DNA of 64,000 bases, taken from Telluria mixta (GTDB lineage: Bacteria; Pseudomonadota; Gammaproteobacteria; Burkholderiales; Burkholderiaceae_D). A program made the position numbers and the translations under genes. Below the pieces are notes generated by a model. It saw nothing but the letters and a program-made list of their open reading frames with translations, made no database searches and was not told the origin of the DNA. Position 1 is the stretch's first letter; each line of letters begins with the position of its first letter. The stretch spans positions 3,658,001-3,722,000 of the forward strand of contig NZ_CP119520.1 in assembly GCF_029223865.1 (NCBI RefSeq), written 5' to 3'. Shown here one piece after another: positions 17,750-26,412 of this stretch.

Positions 17750-19141
17750 TCAGTGTTCGCCGTGCCCGCTCGGCTTGCGCACCTGCAGCTTCACGTCGGG
17801 CCTGCTCGTCGCCGGCATCAGGCTGCGGCCCGCGTCGGCGCTGCGTGCGGGTTCGGCCAATCGGCCCGTCCACTCGTAGGCGAGCGTACCTGCCGGGTGC
17901 TTGTACCAGCCCGGATCGGTGTAGTCGCCGCGCTTCTGGTCGTGGCGCACCTTCAGCACGGTGAACATGCCGCCCATCTCGACGCCGCCGAACGGACCGT
18001 CGCCGGTCATCATCGGCAGGGTGTTTTCCGGGATCGGCATCTCCATGCCGCCCATCGAGCCGCCCTTGTCGCCCATGACCATGTAGTCCGGGACGATCCT
18101 GCCGATCTTCTCGGCGATGCCGCGGTGGTCGACGCCGATCAGGGTCGGCACGTTGTGGCCCATCGCGTTCATCGTGTGGTGGGACTTGTGGCAGTGCAGG
18201 GCCCAGTCGCCGGGTTCGTTGGCGACGAATTCGATCGCCCGCATCTGGCCCACCCCGACGTCGGTCGTCACCTCGGGCCAGCGGCTGGCCGGATGCGTCC
18301 AGCCGCCGTCGGTGCCGGTGACTTCGAACTCGTGGCCGTGCAGGTGGATCGGGTGGTTCGTCATGGTCAGGTTGCCGACGCGGATGCGCACCCGGTCGCC
18401 CTGGCGCACCGGCAGCGAGTCGATGCCCGGGAAGACCCGGCTGTTGAACGTCCAGAGGTTCTGGTCCAGCATGGTGTTGACCTTCGGCGTATAACTGCCC
18501 GGGTCGATGTCATAGCTGCTCAACAGGAATACGAAGTCGCGGTCGACGGCAAACTTCGCCCGGTCCTTCGGGTGGGTCACCCAGAAGCCCATCATGCCCA
18601 TCGCCATCTGCGTCATCTCGTCGGCGTGCGGGTGGTACATGAAGGTGCCGGGACGCCGCGCCACGAATTCGTAGACGAACGTTTTCCCCGGCGCGATACC
18701 AGGCTGGGTCAGGCCGGTCACGCCATCCATGCCGTTGGGCAGGCGTTGGCCATGCCAGTGCACACTGGTGTGCTCGGGCAGTCTGTTCGTCACGAAGATG
18801 CGTACCCGGTCGCCTTCGACCACTTCGATCGTCGGGCCGGGCGATTGGCCGTTGTAACCCCACAGGTTGACCTTCATCCCCGGCGCGAACTCGCGCACGA
18901 CGGGCTCGGCCACCAGATGGAACTCCTTGACGCCATTGTTCATCCGCCAGGGAAGGGACCAGCCGTTCAGCGTCACGACGGGATTGAATGGCAGCCCGGT
19001 GGAGGGGAGCGGCGGCACATGGGTTTTCGCATTGTCCATGACCACTGCTTCAGGCAGCGATGCCGCGCCCACGCGGCTCACGGCCGCCGTGCTCACGGCA
19101 ACGGCGCCCGCGCCTTTGAAGAAATCTCGACGTGAAATCAT
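17750..19141 (-). CDS. Tat-exported multicopper oxidase (CopA/CueO-like)
   Basis: 463 residues. The N-terminal Tat motif is SRRDFFKG followed by a short hydrophobic segment. All four copper-ligand motifs are present: HWHGQ, HPHADE, HPIHLHGHEF and HCHKSHHTM. A Met-rich tail segment (GGSMGGMEMP, then LPMMTGDGPFGGVEMGGM) is typical of copper-resistance oxidases that oxidise Cu(I) in the periplasm. The start overlaps the stop of the TolC-like gene (ATGA), so translation is coupled. Confidence 0.94.
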   Translation of the reverse strand: MISRRDFFKGAGAVAVSTAAVSRVGAASLPEAVVMDNAKTHVPPLPSTGLPFNPVVTLNGWSLPWRMNNGVKEFHLVAEPVVREFAPGMKVNLWGYNGQSPGPTIEVVEGDRVRIFVTNRLPEHTSVHWHGQRLPNGMDGVTGLTQPGIAPGKTFVYEFVARRPGTFMYHPHADEMTQMAMGMMGFWVTHPKDRAKFAVDRDFVFLLSSYDIDPGSYTPKVNTMLDQNLWTFNSRVFPGIDSLPVRQGDRVRIRVGNLTMTNHPIHLHGHEFEVTGTDGGWTHPASRWPEVTTDVGVGQMRAIEFVANEPGDWALHCHKSHHTMNAMGHNVPTLIGVDHRGIAEKIGRIVPDYMVMGDKGGSMGGMEMPIPENTLPMMTGDGPFGGVEMGGMFTVLKVRHDQKRGDYTDPGWYKHPAGTLAYEWTGRLAEPARSADAGRSLMPATSRPDVKLQVRKPSGHGEH

Positions 19142-20517
19142 TGTGCTGTCCTCGAATCGGTAGTGCCGCCCGCATTCATGGCGAACTGGAGGTTGGTGTC
19201 GGCGATCCAGAAATCGCGTTGCGCGGCGATCGCGGCGTTGACGGCCGTGAGTTGTTCGCGCGACTCGGCGAGCAGCTCGAAGGTACTGGCGAGCATGCCG
19301 TTGTAGCGCAGCAGGACTTCGTCTGCGATCTGCCTGCGCAGCGGGACGATGTCGTCGCGATAATGGCGGGCGATGTCGTAGGCGGTGCGGTAGCTGGCGT
19401 ATGCCTGGCGCACCTCGGAGCGCGCCTTCACGGCGACATCGCCGGTACGGTGGACCGCCGCCATGTACGAGGCCTGCGCCCGCGCCACGCGTGCGCCGCC
19501 CCAGTCGAACAGCGGCAGCTCGAGGGAGACTTCATACCCGTTCTCGCGCGGCGCACCGGTCGTGCTCTTGTTGACATAGCCGGCATCGAAGACGTTGATG
19601 AAGCGCGTCGTCTGCGTCAGGCCGAGCGCCTGCGCCGTGGCCTGCGCATCCTGGCGCGCGATGAGGACGTCGAGCCGCTGCGACAGCGCATCCGCCTCGG
19701 CATTCGCCGCCAGCCGTGGTTGGGCCGGGAGGTCGGGGAGCCGGTCCGGCAGGGTGAAGTCAATGGATGGTCCCCACAGGCCCAGCAGCCGGACCAGTTC
19801 CTCGCGCGCCGTGGTGGCCTGCAGGCGCGCCTGCGCCTGCTGGGTCAGGGCGTCCTGGTAGAAGGCACGCTCGCGCGCCGCGTCCAGTGCGCTCCAGTTG
19901 CCGGCAGCCCGCATGCGCGCGGCGAGTTCGGCGGCCGCCTCGGCCGAGCCGCGCACCTGGTCCGCGAAGGTCGCGGCCTGCGCGGCGGCGACGGCGCCGT
20001 ACCAGGCCTTGCGCGTGTCCGCCGCCAGCTTCACCGACTGCATGGCTGCCTGGAGCTTGGCCTGCTCGAAGCGCCGGCCCTCGATGCGGCTGCGCGCCGG
20101 CAGCGTCAGGAGCGCGGCCAGGTTGAATGTCAGGCTGCGGTCGATTTCGGTTTCGCCGCCGCCGCGCACCCGGCCGAAGCCGAAGCCCGGGTTGGGCAGG
20201 CGGCCTGCCTGCACGAAGTCCGCCTCGGAGATCGCCAGGTCGGCCAGTGTCGCTTGCAGGCCCTGGTTGTTGAGCAGGGCGATGCGCACCGCCGCATCGG
20301 CGCCGACAGGTTTGGACAGCAGGGTCCTGATTTCGGACTGGACGGCTTGGGTGTCCTGGTCCCGCTTCAGTGGCGCCGGCTGCGCGATGCGCTCCTGCGT
20401 CATGCGCGCAACGTCGTCGATGCCGCCGTCCCGCGAAAAGCTGGCGCAGCCTGCGAGGAGCGCGGCGCTTGCCGCCACCGCCAGTCGACCGAGGCCGGAT
20501 TTTGTCAGTGAATTCAT
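19138..20517 (-). CDS. TolC-family outer-membrane lipoprotein
   Basis: 459 residues. The leader ends in a lipobox (LLAGC, Cys near residue 23). The two TolC-family repeats follow: LLNNQGLQATLADLAISEADFVQAGRL in the first half and VHRTGDVAVKARSEVRQAYASYR in the second, with long coiled helices. In copper operons such proteins (CusC-like) are outer-membrane exit ducts, but no RND or membrane-fusion partner lies in this operon, so it may serve a pump encoded elsewhere. ATG 20517 overlaps the stop of the upstream small lipoprotein; longer in-frame starts lack a signal peptide. Confidence 0.9.
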   Translation of the reverse strand: MNSLTKSGLGRLAVAASAALLAGCASFSRDGGIDDVARMTQERIAQPAPLKRDQDTQAVQSEIRTLLSKPVGADAAVRIALLNNQGLQATLADLAISEADFVQAGRLPNPGFGFGRVRGGGETEIDRSLTFNLAALLTLPARSRIEGRRFEQAKLQAAMQSVKLAADTRKAWYGAVAAAQAATFADQVRGSAEAAAELAARMRAAGNWSALDAARERAFYQDALTQQAQARLQATTAREELVRLLGLWGPSIDFTLPDRLPDLPAQPRLAANAEADALSQRLDVLIARQDAQATAQALGLTQTTRFINVFDAGYVNKSTTGAPRENGYEVSLELPLFDWGGARVARAQASYMAAVHRTGDVAVKARSEVRQAYASYRTAYDIARHYRDDIVPLRRQIADEVLLRYNGMLASTFELLAESREQLTAVNAAIAAQRDFWIADTNLQFAMNAGGTTDSRTAQ

Positions 20518-20771
20518 TGGCGCGCGCCTCCGTGTTCGTGCTTGTCGGCCTCGCCGTCCGCGCCCGCGACTGCGCGATTGGCGGCCACCCAGGCTTTGTC
20601 GGGCGACCTTGCCGGTTCCTTCGCCGCGACGTGGTCCTCGAAGACGGAGCGGTACTGCAGGGGCGCGACAGGTGCGTCCGGGTCGGCCGCGGCGGGCATC
20701 GCCTGGTCCGCTTGCGCGCAAGCGAGCAACGGCATGCCGGCCGCAAACAGCAGCAGGTATGAAAGTTTCAT
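20514..20771 (-). CDS. Small copper-operon lipoprotein, unknown function
   Basis: 85 residues. A signal peptide with a lipobox-like end (LLLFAAGMPLLAC, Cys at residue 18) precedes a short mature part that includes PLQYRSVFEDHV and ends in a His-containing tail (DKHEHGGARQ). Its stop overlaps the TolC-like start. Small proteins containing a Y-x-S-x-F-x-x-Y/H segment are common at the head of copper/RND operons, but no function is established. Probably a periplasmic-facing lipoprotein. Confidence 0.75.
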   Translation of the reverse strand: MKLSYLLLFAAGMPLLACAQADQAMPAAADPDAPVAPLQYRSVFEDHVAAKEPARSPDKAWVAANRAVAGADGEADKHEHGGARQ

Positions 20772-20838
20772 GTTGTTGGTTCGTGTTGATTGAGGGCCGA
20801 GGTGCGGCCCGATGCGCCTGGTCAGCGCGCCTGGAACA

Positions 20839-21219
20839 TCAAACGAACCAACCCCGCGGTGGCCGCTCGAGGGTGGCGGGAACGAAGGACGTCATGGCGG
20901 CTTCCACGCCGGCGTTCGGCGAGGAAGGCGTCGACGGCACATGGAAGTCCGGCAGCCGGGCCGGAGGCGCCGCGCTGCCGACGCAGCAGCTTGCGCAGGC
21001 AGGGCACTTTGCGTGGGACGCTGCCGCCGCCCTGGCGCGGGAGCCACCGCAGTGGTCTGCGCGGTCTTGCGAAGCCATCTGATGATGTGCATGGCCCGCC
21101 ATGGCCATCGTTGCGTGCGCGGGCACTTCAGCTTGTCCGATGGCCATCGCAGCGCCGCCCTGGAGGGACAGCACCGTGAACGAGAGCCACATAAACAACC
21201 GGAGGAACAGACGCGTCAT
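20839..21219 (-). CDS. Small His/Cys-rich secreted protein, first gene of the copper operon
   Basis: 126 residues from ATG 21219 with a signal peptide (LFLRLFMWLSFTVLSLQGG). The mature part is rich in possible metal ligands: HATMAMAGHAHHQM, DHCGGS and a CPACASCC cluster. The pattern resembles DUF2946-like small proteins of copper loci. It lies 67 bases before the small lipoprotein gene. The length, signal peptide and position support a real gene; the metal role is an inference from composition. Confidence 0.68.
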   Translation of the reverse strand: MTRLFLRLFMWLSFTVLSLQGGAAMAIGQAEVPAHATMAMAGHAHHQMASQDRADHCGGSRARAAAASHAKCPACASCCVGSAAPPARLPDFHVPSTPSSPNAGVEAAMTSFVPATLERPPRGWFV

Positions 21220-21698
21220 GTTTCGATGGTAGCGCAAATAGGGAACGGGCATCAGGGCACGGCATGTCATTAGACCATACTGTCCCCCCTACATTATCGC
21301 GTTGACCTGGGTGATTAAAAGAGAAACGACGGTTTTCGCGGTAGCCGACAGCATGGATTGCTGCGGCGGATCCGGCTCGTGGCGCATTCCGGTGCAAGCG
21401 CGTGCGCCATCGAGGGGCGCCGATGTACGCGCCGCACTGCCGGTGTGCAGCGAACCGGCGGGCAGCAAGCTGTGCTGATTAGCGCGCAGAAAACAACCGT
21501 TTCTGTTTTGTGACGGCACGATTACACGATAAACCGGCGGTTTTGGCGTGTTGTAATCATCTGTATCGAAGCCGCCGACGGACCCGGGAAGAAGCAGGTG
21601 AAGGCTGTGGCATAGACGGCCGACGGGATCGGCCGGGAATCACAAGATAGAAGAGACTTCGCAAAGTTCAACATCACACCTCAATACCAGGAGTTCGC
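21220..21698. other. 479-bp intergenic region between divergent copper and TonB-receptor operons
   Basis: No convincing gene. It must hold the promoter of the minus-strand copper operon and that of the plus-strand receptor gene. A short minus-strand open frame at 21289-21519 has low-complexity content and no ribosome site. A strong hairpin lies in the receptor leader (separate entry). No clear CueR, CusR or Fur box was recognised by eye. Confidence 0.6.
21617..21635 (+). promoter_or_regulatory. GC-rich hairpin in the leader of the TonB receptor gene
   Basis: CGGCCGA at 21617-21623 pairs perfectly with TCGGCCG at 21629-21635 around a 5-base loop, 63 bases before the ATG. Just upstream are GGGAA and GGTGAA words that recall the core of cobalamin riboswitches, but the conserved CCGCAACTG-type segment is absent, so a riboswitch is not claimed. 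Confidence 0.35.
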
Positions 21699-23849
21699 AT
21701 GTATCCGTCCCGGCATCACACACTGGCCCTGTTCCTGGCCGCCACGTATCCGATCGCGGCATTGGCCGCCGAACCTGAAGCACCTGCCGTCGCCGCCGAG
21801 GCGGCGCCCGTGGACGCAGCGCCGGCCGCGGAAGCGGAATCTGCCAAGAAGGTGGTCATCACCGCCAAGCGCCAGAACTACCGCAGCCTGTCGGCCACCG
21901 GCGCGACCAAGACCGACACCCCGCTGCAGGACCTGCCGCAGAGCGTGCGTGTGATTACCGCCGACCTGCTGAAGGACGTCGGCGTGACCGACCTGGCCGG
22001 CGCGCTCGATCTGTCCAGCGGTATCTCGCGCGCCAGTAACTTTGGCGGCCTGTGGGACAGCTATGCCATGCGCGGCTTCACCGGCGATCCGAACTTCGGT
22101 TCCGACTATATGATCAACGGCTTCAGCTCCAGCCGCGGCTACAATGGCCTGCGCGACGGCGTGAACACGCAGTCGGTGGAAATCCTGAAGGGGCCGGCGG
22201 CCGCGCTCTACGGCCGCGGCGAGCCGGGCGGCACCGTCAACATCACCACCAAGAAACCGCGCTTCCAGCCCGAGTACACGATCGAGGGCACGCTCGCCAG
22301 TCACAGGACGCGGCGCGGTGCGGTCGACTTTACCGGTCCGATCAGCGAAACGCTCGCTTACCGCCTGAACGCGGCCTGGGAAAAGGGCGACAGCTTCCGC
22401 GACCGGCTCACGCACGATCGCAAATTCATATCGCCGTCGTTCATCTGGCTCGTCGGCGAAGCCACCACCGTGTCGTACGAAGTCGAGGCCGTCGAGCAGC
22501 GTGCGCCCTTCGACCGTGGCGTCGTCGCCGTCAATGGGGTGCTCGGCCTGATTCCGGTGTCGCGCTTCCTGGGCGAGCCGGCCGACGGCCCGGTGACCAT
22601 CCGCTCGACCGGCCAGCAGGTCTTCATCCAGCATCCGTTCAACGACGACTGGTCGCTGCAGACCGGCGTGGCCTATCGCAGCAGCTCGCTGTACGGCGTG
22701 TCGAGTCAGGCCAACAACCTGCTCGCGGATGGCCGCACGCTGCGCCGCCAGCACCGCCTGAACGACAACAAGGCGCTCGACCGCTCCGGCCGCCTGGAGA
22801 TCCTCGGCAAGGTCACGACCGGGCCGTTCCGCCACAACCTGCTGGTCGGCGTGGACGCCTTCAAGTTCGACGACCGCCGTATCCAGTACCGCCGCAATCC
22901 GAACGCCACCAATCCGTACGCGATCGATATCTACAACCCGGTGTACGGCGGCGTGGCCGATCCGATGACGCTGTCGATCAATACCAAGTCCGAGCAGCGT
23001 GCCCACGGCGTGTACGCGCAGGACCAGATCGACCTGAGCGAACAGTGGAAGATGCTGCTGGGCGTGCGCCGCGACAGCGCCGACCAGTCGGTCACCAATT
23101 ACCGGGTGAACGTGACCAGCACGCAAAGTCCGGAAGCCACCAGCCCGCGCGCGGGCCTGGTCTACCAGCCGAGCAAGCAGCTCTCGCTGTACGCCACCGC
23201 CGGACGCGCCTTCCGCCCGAACGACGGCGTGAGCATCGAGAACCAGGCCTTCGCGCCCGAGAAGAGCAAGTCGTACGAGGTCGGCGCCAAGTACGACAAC
23301 GACCGCCTGAGCGGCACGCTGGCGCTGTACCGCATCACCAAGCAGAACGTGCTGACCACCAATCCGATCAACACCGACTTCTCGCTGCCGGCGGGCGAAG
23401 TCGCCAGCAAGGGCGTGGAACTCGACATCGCGGGCGAGCTGGCCCGCAACCTGAAGCTGTCCGTCTCGTATGCGTACACGGATGCCCGCGTCACCAAGGG
23501 CGACAGCACGATCCTCACCGGCAGCCGCTTCCCGAACGTCCCGAAGAACAGCGCCTCGATTGTGCTGACGCAGAACTTCGCCTTCGGCTCGGGGATGGCG
23601 TCGCTCGGCGGTGCCGTGAACTACGTCGGCGACCGGCTGGGCGATGTCGCGACTTCCAGCGACTTCACGCTGCCGGCCTACACCGTGTTCCGCCTGATTT
23701 CGTCGTATGCCCCGTCCAAAAAGACGCGGATCTCCCTGAACATCGACAACCTGTTCAACAAGAGCTATTACGCCAGCTCGTACAGCCAGGTCTGGGTGAT
23801 GCCGGGCGCCACGCGCACCGTATCGCTGAATGTGCGCCATTCCTTCTGA
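21699..23849 (+). CDS. TonB-dependent receptor, siderophore-receptor type
   Basis: 716 residues. Signal peptide (LALFLAATYPIAALAA), an Ala/Glu-rich linker, then a plug with DLPQSVRVITADLLKDVG, MRGFTGDPNFGSDYMINGF and VEILKGPAAALYGRGEPGGTVN, the classic siderophore-receptor plug signatures. The barrel ends in LNVRHSF with the terminal Phe. A good AGGAG site precedes ATG 21699. Thirty-one bases separate it from a DUF4198 gene, so the ligand is more likely a nickel or cobalt complex than an iron siderophore (inference from neighbours). Confidence 0.93.
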   Translation: MYPSRHHTLALFLAATYPIAALAAEPEAPAVAAEAAPVDAAPAAEAESAKKVVITAKRQNYRSLSATGATKTDTPLQDLPQSVRVITADLLKDVGVTDLAGALDLSSGISRASNFGGLWDSYAMRGFTGDPNFGSDYMINGFSSSRGYNGLRDGVNTQSVEILKGPAAALYGRGEPGGTVNITTKKPRFQPEYTIEGTLASHRTRRGAVDFTGPISETLAYRLNAAWEKGDSFRDRLTHDRKFISPSFIWLVGEATTVSYEVEAVEQRAPFDRGVVAVNGVLGLIPVSRFLGEPADGPVTIRSTGQQVFIQHPFNDDWSLQTGVAYRSSSLYGVSSQANNLLADGRTLRRQHRLNDNKALDRSGRLEILGKVTTGPFRHNLLVGVDAFKFDDRRIQYRRNPNATNPYAIDIYNPVYGGVADPMTLSINTKSEQRAHGVYAQDQIDLSEQWKMLLGVRRDSADQSVTNYRVNVTSTQSPEATSPRAGLVYQPSKQLSLYATAGRAFRPNDGVSIENQAFAPEKSKSYEVGAKYDNDRLSGTLALYRITKQNVLTTNPINTDFSLPAGEVASKGVELDIAGELARNLKLSVSYAYTDARVTKGDSTILTGSRFPNVPKNSASIVLTQNFAFGSGMASLGGAVNYVGDRLGDVATSSDFTLPAYTVFRLISSYAPSKKTRISLNIDNLFNKSYYASSYSQVWVMPGATRTVSLNVRHSF

Positions 23850-23880
23850 ATCCGTTTTTACGTCAAAGAGAGGCAAGATC

Positions 23881-24624
23881 ATGAAACGTCTGAACAAAGC
23901 ACTCACGGCGGCCGCGCTGGTCGCCAGCCTGGCCGCGAGCGGCGTGGCCCAGTCGCACGGCATTTGGTTCGCCCAGCGCGCCACCCAACTGGCGTTGCTG
24001 TACGGCGTCGGCGCCGACGACCTCGATATCGTAAAGCGCTTTTCGCAGGTGACCAGCATGAAGGGGTACGATGCCGACGGCAAAGCGGTGCCGACGTCGC
24101 TGCACGTCGACGGCCGCCTGGTGCTGGCCGACCTGGAAAACCAGCCGGCCATCGTGTCCGCGATTCTCGACAACGGCACCTGGAGCCGCACGCCGGACGG
24201 CAAGTGGCACAAGCAGGGCCGCGACGAACAGCCCACCGCCACCGTCAGCGAAAAGAACACCAAGTACGCCGTGCACATCATCGGCCAGCTCGCCAGGCCG
24301 CTGCCGCTGCTGCCGGAACAGACCTTGCAGATCGTCCCGGTGGACGCGAAACTGCCGGCGCTGATGGGCCAGCCGATCAAGCTGCGCGTGTACTACAAGG
24401 GCAAGCCGATCGCCGGCGCCAAGGTCATGCACGACTGGCTCAATGACCCGGACGGCAAGCCGGTACTGACCGGCGCCGACGGCACGGTCACGATCCCGGT
24501 GCGCAACCAGGGCCTGAACGTGATCGTGGCGATCTTCAACTCGCCTTCCGAGGAGCCGAAGAAATACGATCACTCGGAACACCTGGCTTCGCTGTCCTTC
24601 GTGCTGCCGCACGCACCGGAATAA
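23881..24624 (+). CDS. DUF4198 periplasmic protein (NikK/CbiK-like)
   Basis: 247 residues with a signal peptide ending near AQS, after which the mature protein starts with a conserved HGIWF segment. The C-terminal half holds PIKLRVYYKGKPIAGAKVMH and TGADGTVTIPV, the DUF4198 carboxypeptidase-regulatory-like fold. DUF4198 includes NikK/CbiK components of nickel/cobalt uptake systems, where the N-terminal His binds metal. It sits directly after the TonB receptor gene and before another periplasmic protein gene. Confidence 0.85.
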   Translation: MKRLNKALTAAALVASLAASGVAQSHGIWFAQRATQLALLYGVGADDLDIVKRFSQVTSMKGYDADGKAVPTSLHVDGRLVLADLENQPAIVSAILDNGTWSRTPDGKWHKQGRDEQPTATVSEKNTKYAVHIIGQLARPLPLLPEQTLQIVPVDAKLPALMGQPIKLRVYYKGKPIAGAKVMHDWLNDPDGKPVLTGADGTVTIPVRNQGLNVIVAIFNSPSEEPKKYDHSEHLASLSFVLPHAPE

Positions 24625-24651
24625 CCACCGTTCATTTTTGGAGACTAGATC

Positions 24652-25026
24652 ATGAAGAAATCCGTATCTCTGTTGCTGGCGATGTCCACCGCACTGGTGC
24701 TGTCGACCGCCCACGGCCACGGCACGCCCACGCCGAATCACGGCGGCATCGTGCAGGCGGTGGGCGACACCTGGCTCGAACTGGTGCCCGCCGGCGGCAA
24801 GATCGAACTGTATGTCGAGGACGACGGGGACCCGATGCCGAGCGCGGGCCTCACCGGCCATGTGAGCGTCGAGAACGGCGGCGCCAAGACCGACTTTGTC
24901 CTCAAGCCGGCCGGCGGCAACAAGCTCGAAGCGGTCGGCGCGCGCGCGCCCAAGGGTGCCAAGGTGATTGCGGTGCTGGTCCTGGCCGACAAGTCCAAGG
25001 TGCCCGCGACCTTCGTCGTCAAGTAA
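24652..25026 (+). CDS. Small periplasmic protein of the putative metal-uptake module
   Basis: 124 residues with a signal peptide (SLLLAMSTALVLSTAHG) and a mature N-terminus carrying HGHGTPTPNHGG, a likely metal-binding start. The remainder looks like a single beta-sandwich (WLELVPAGGKIELYVEDDG, VIAVLVLADKSKVPATFVVK). It has no recognised family beyond uncharacterised proteins beside TonB receptors and DUF4198 genes. It ends just before a strong bidirectional terminator. Confidence 0.78.
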   Translation: MKKSVSLLLAMSTALVLSTAHGHGTPTPNHGGIVQAVGDTWLELVPAGGKIELYVEDDGDPMPSAGLTGHVSVENGGAKTDFVLKPAGGNKLEAVGARAPKGAKVIAVLVLADKSKVPATFVVK

Positions 25027-25045
25027 GCGGCGATTCGAGCAACGC

Positions 25046-25075
25046 AAAAAAGGAAGGCCGCGGCCTTCCTTTTTT
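25046..25075. terminator. Bidirectional Rho-independent terminator
   Basis: A 15-bp perfect inverted repeat (25046-25060 with 25061-25075). The A-run on the left and T-run on the right make it a terminator in both directions, between the convergent genes ending at 25026 and 25091. Confidence 0.92.
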
Positions 25076-25090
25076 ACATTCCGCTGCGCG

Positions 25091-25675
25091 TCAGGCTTCG
25101 GGAGTGGGGCGGAACAGCTTGTCGTGAAACCCGCTGACCTGAACGTGGATCGTCACCGGCCCCGTGCCCTTGTTGCGCCAGTACCAGCCATGGATGCCGT
25201 CGAACGGCGCCGTGAAGGTGCCGCGTCCCGATTCCTGCTGGGCCACCTTCCAGTAGGTGCTGAATTCGCGCGGGCCCGCGTTGAACGGTTCGCCGTGCAT
25301 GTCGGACTTGACCGGTCCGCCTTCCGACGACCAGCTGAACACGAACTGCTCGCCCTTGGCGATCGCGGCCTTGACCTCGGCGCCTTCGCCCGGCTGCAGG
25401 GTGATGTTCATCGCGTCGCTGCGGAATGCGCGCGTGGTCTTGGTGACGGTTGCGGCGCCGGCGGTGCCGGCGGCCGGCGTCACCTCCGCGGCCGGGCGGG
25501 CGCCGCCGCTCAGTTGCGTCAGTCCGAGGGCCTTGCCGAGGCCACTCGGGTCGATGCCGTATTCGGCAGGCAGCACGGCGCCGACCAGGATCGCGCCGGC
25601 CACCGCAAGCGCGACCGCGGTGGCCTTGCCCAGCTGGGGCAGGGTGGGGAGCAGATTGGTGTCGTAGGTAGTCAT
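25091..25675 (-). CDS. Membrane-anchored periplasmic protein (transmembrane anchor protein)
   Basis: 194 residues. One N-terminal transmembrane segment (ATAVALAVAGAILVGAVLP) without a cleavage site anchors a soluble C-terminal domain with GEQFVFSWSSEGGPVKSDMHGEP, FSTYWKVAQQ and GIHGWYWRNKGTGPVTI. Such proteins occur next to HupE/UreJ genes and TonB receptors; their function is unknown, but the conserved aromatic and His residues suggest ligand handling on the periplasmic face. ATG 25675 was preferred over the in-frame 25699. It is ten bases downstream of the HupE-like gene. Confidence 0.82.
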   Translation of the reverse strand: MTTYDTNLLPTLPQLGKATAVALAVAGAILVGAVLPAEYGIDPSGLGKALGLTQLSGGARPAAEVTPAAGTAGAATVTKTTRAFRSDAMNITLQPGEGAEVKAAIAKGEQFVFSWSSEGGPVKSDMHGEPFNAGPREFSTYWKVAQQESGRGTFTAPFDGIHGWYWRNKGTGPVTIHVQVSGFHDKLFRPTPEA

Positions 25676-25685
25676 GTTTTCCTCG

Positions 25686-26387
25686 TCAAGTGACGGCAAA
25701 GCCGGTAAGTTGGTAACCCATGAGGACGAAGCCGGCGATCATCAGCACGACGTTCGCATTGAAGGCCTGGCGGCCGAAGGTGGCGCTGCGGCGCCAGTAG
25801 CCCATCGCGATCAGGATCGCGGACAGCGCCAGCATCTGGCCGATCTCGACGCCGACATTGAACGACAGGATGTTCGGCACCAGCCCATCCTTCGACAGCG
25901 CCAGCTCCTGCAGCTTGGTGGCGAGGCCGAAACCGTGGAACAGGCCGAACACCAGCACCGCGGCCTTGGTGTTGGGCTGGAATCCGAGGACGCGCCGCAG
26001 CGCCCCCATGTTGTCGAGCGCCTTGTAGACCACCGAAAAGCCGATGATGGCGTCGATGATGTAGGGATTGATCCGGGTTTCGCTCAGCACCCCGCTCAAC
26101 AGGGTGATGCTGTGCCCGAGCGCGAACAGGGTCACGTAGGCGCCGACGTCCTTCAGGCGATACAGGAAGAAGATCACGCCGAACAGGAACAGCAGGTGGT
26201 CGTAGCCGGTTACCATGTGCTTGGCGCCCAGGTAGATGAAGGGCAGGATGTGGGTCCCGCTGGCCTGCTCGAAATACGCCTTGTCCTCCTCGGCGACACC
26301 GTGGGCGCAGGCCGCGCCGGCGGCAAGGACGAGCAGGAGCGGCAGGAGCAGGCGGCCGATGCGAAGGGTCGATGAGGTCCTGGGCAC
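25686..26387 (-). CDS. HupE/UreJ-family membrane protein, probable nickel/cobalt permease
   Basis: 233 residues from a GTG start at 26387, chosen because GGAG lies six bases upstream; an earlier in-frame GTG at 26411 has no such site. Signal-like first segment (LLLPLLLVLAAGAACA) then HG, followed by about six transmembrane helices; family signatures are TGYDHLLFLFGVIFFLY, ALGHSITL and GLFHGFGLA, whose His/Asp residues coordinate metal in HupE/UreJ permeases. It probably forms one uptake route with the convergent receptor and DUF4198 operon. Confidence 0.87.
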   Translation of the reverse strand: MPRTSSTLRIGRLLLPLLLVLAAGAACAHGVAEEDKAYFEQASGTHILPFIYLGAKHMVTGYDHLLFLFGVIFFLYRLKDVGAYVTLFALGHSITLLSGVLSETRINPYIIDAIIGFSVVYKALDNMGALRRVLGFQPNTKAAVLVFGLFHGFGLATKLQELALSKDGLVPNILSFNVGVEIGQMLALSAILIAMGYWRRSATFGRQAFNANVVLMIAGFVLMGYQLTGFAVT

Positions 26388-26399
26388 GATGTTCTCCGT

Positions 26400-26412
26400 A
26401 GTGATGATCACT
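26400..26412. promoter_or_regulatory. 13-bp palindrome upstream of the HupE-like gene
   Basis: AGTGATGATCACT is a perfect odd-centred palindrome 13 bases upstream of the GTG start on the minus strand. Possible operator for a metal-dependent repressor; the regulator is unknown. Confidence 0.35.

Noticed and set aside
21289..21519. 76-codon minus-strand frame in the copper/receptor intergenic region
   Set aside because: No ribosome site, no signal peptide or family pattern; the region must hold two promoters.
21580..21690. Cobalamin riboswitch before the TonB receptor
   Set aside because: Only GGGAA and GGTGAA words match; the conserved CCGCAACTG-like core and the GAGCCAGGAGACC end are absent.
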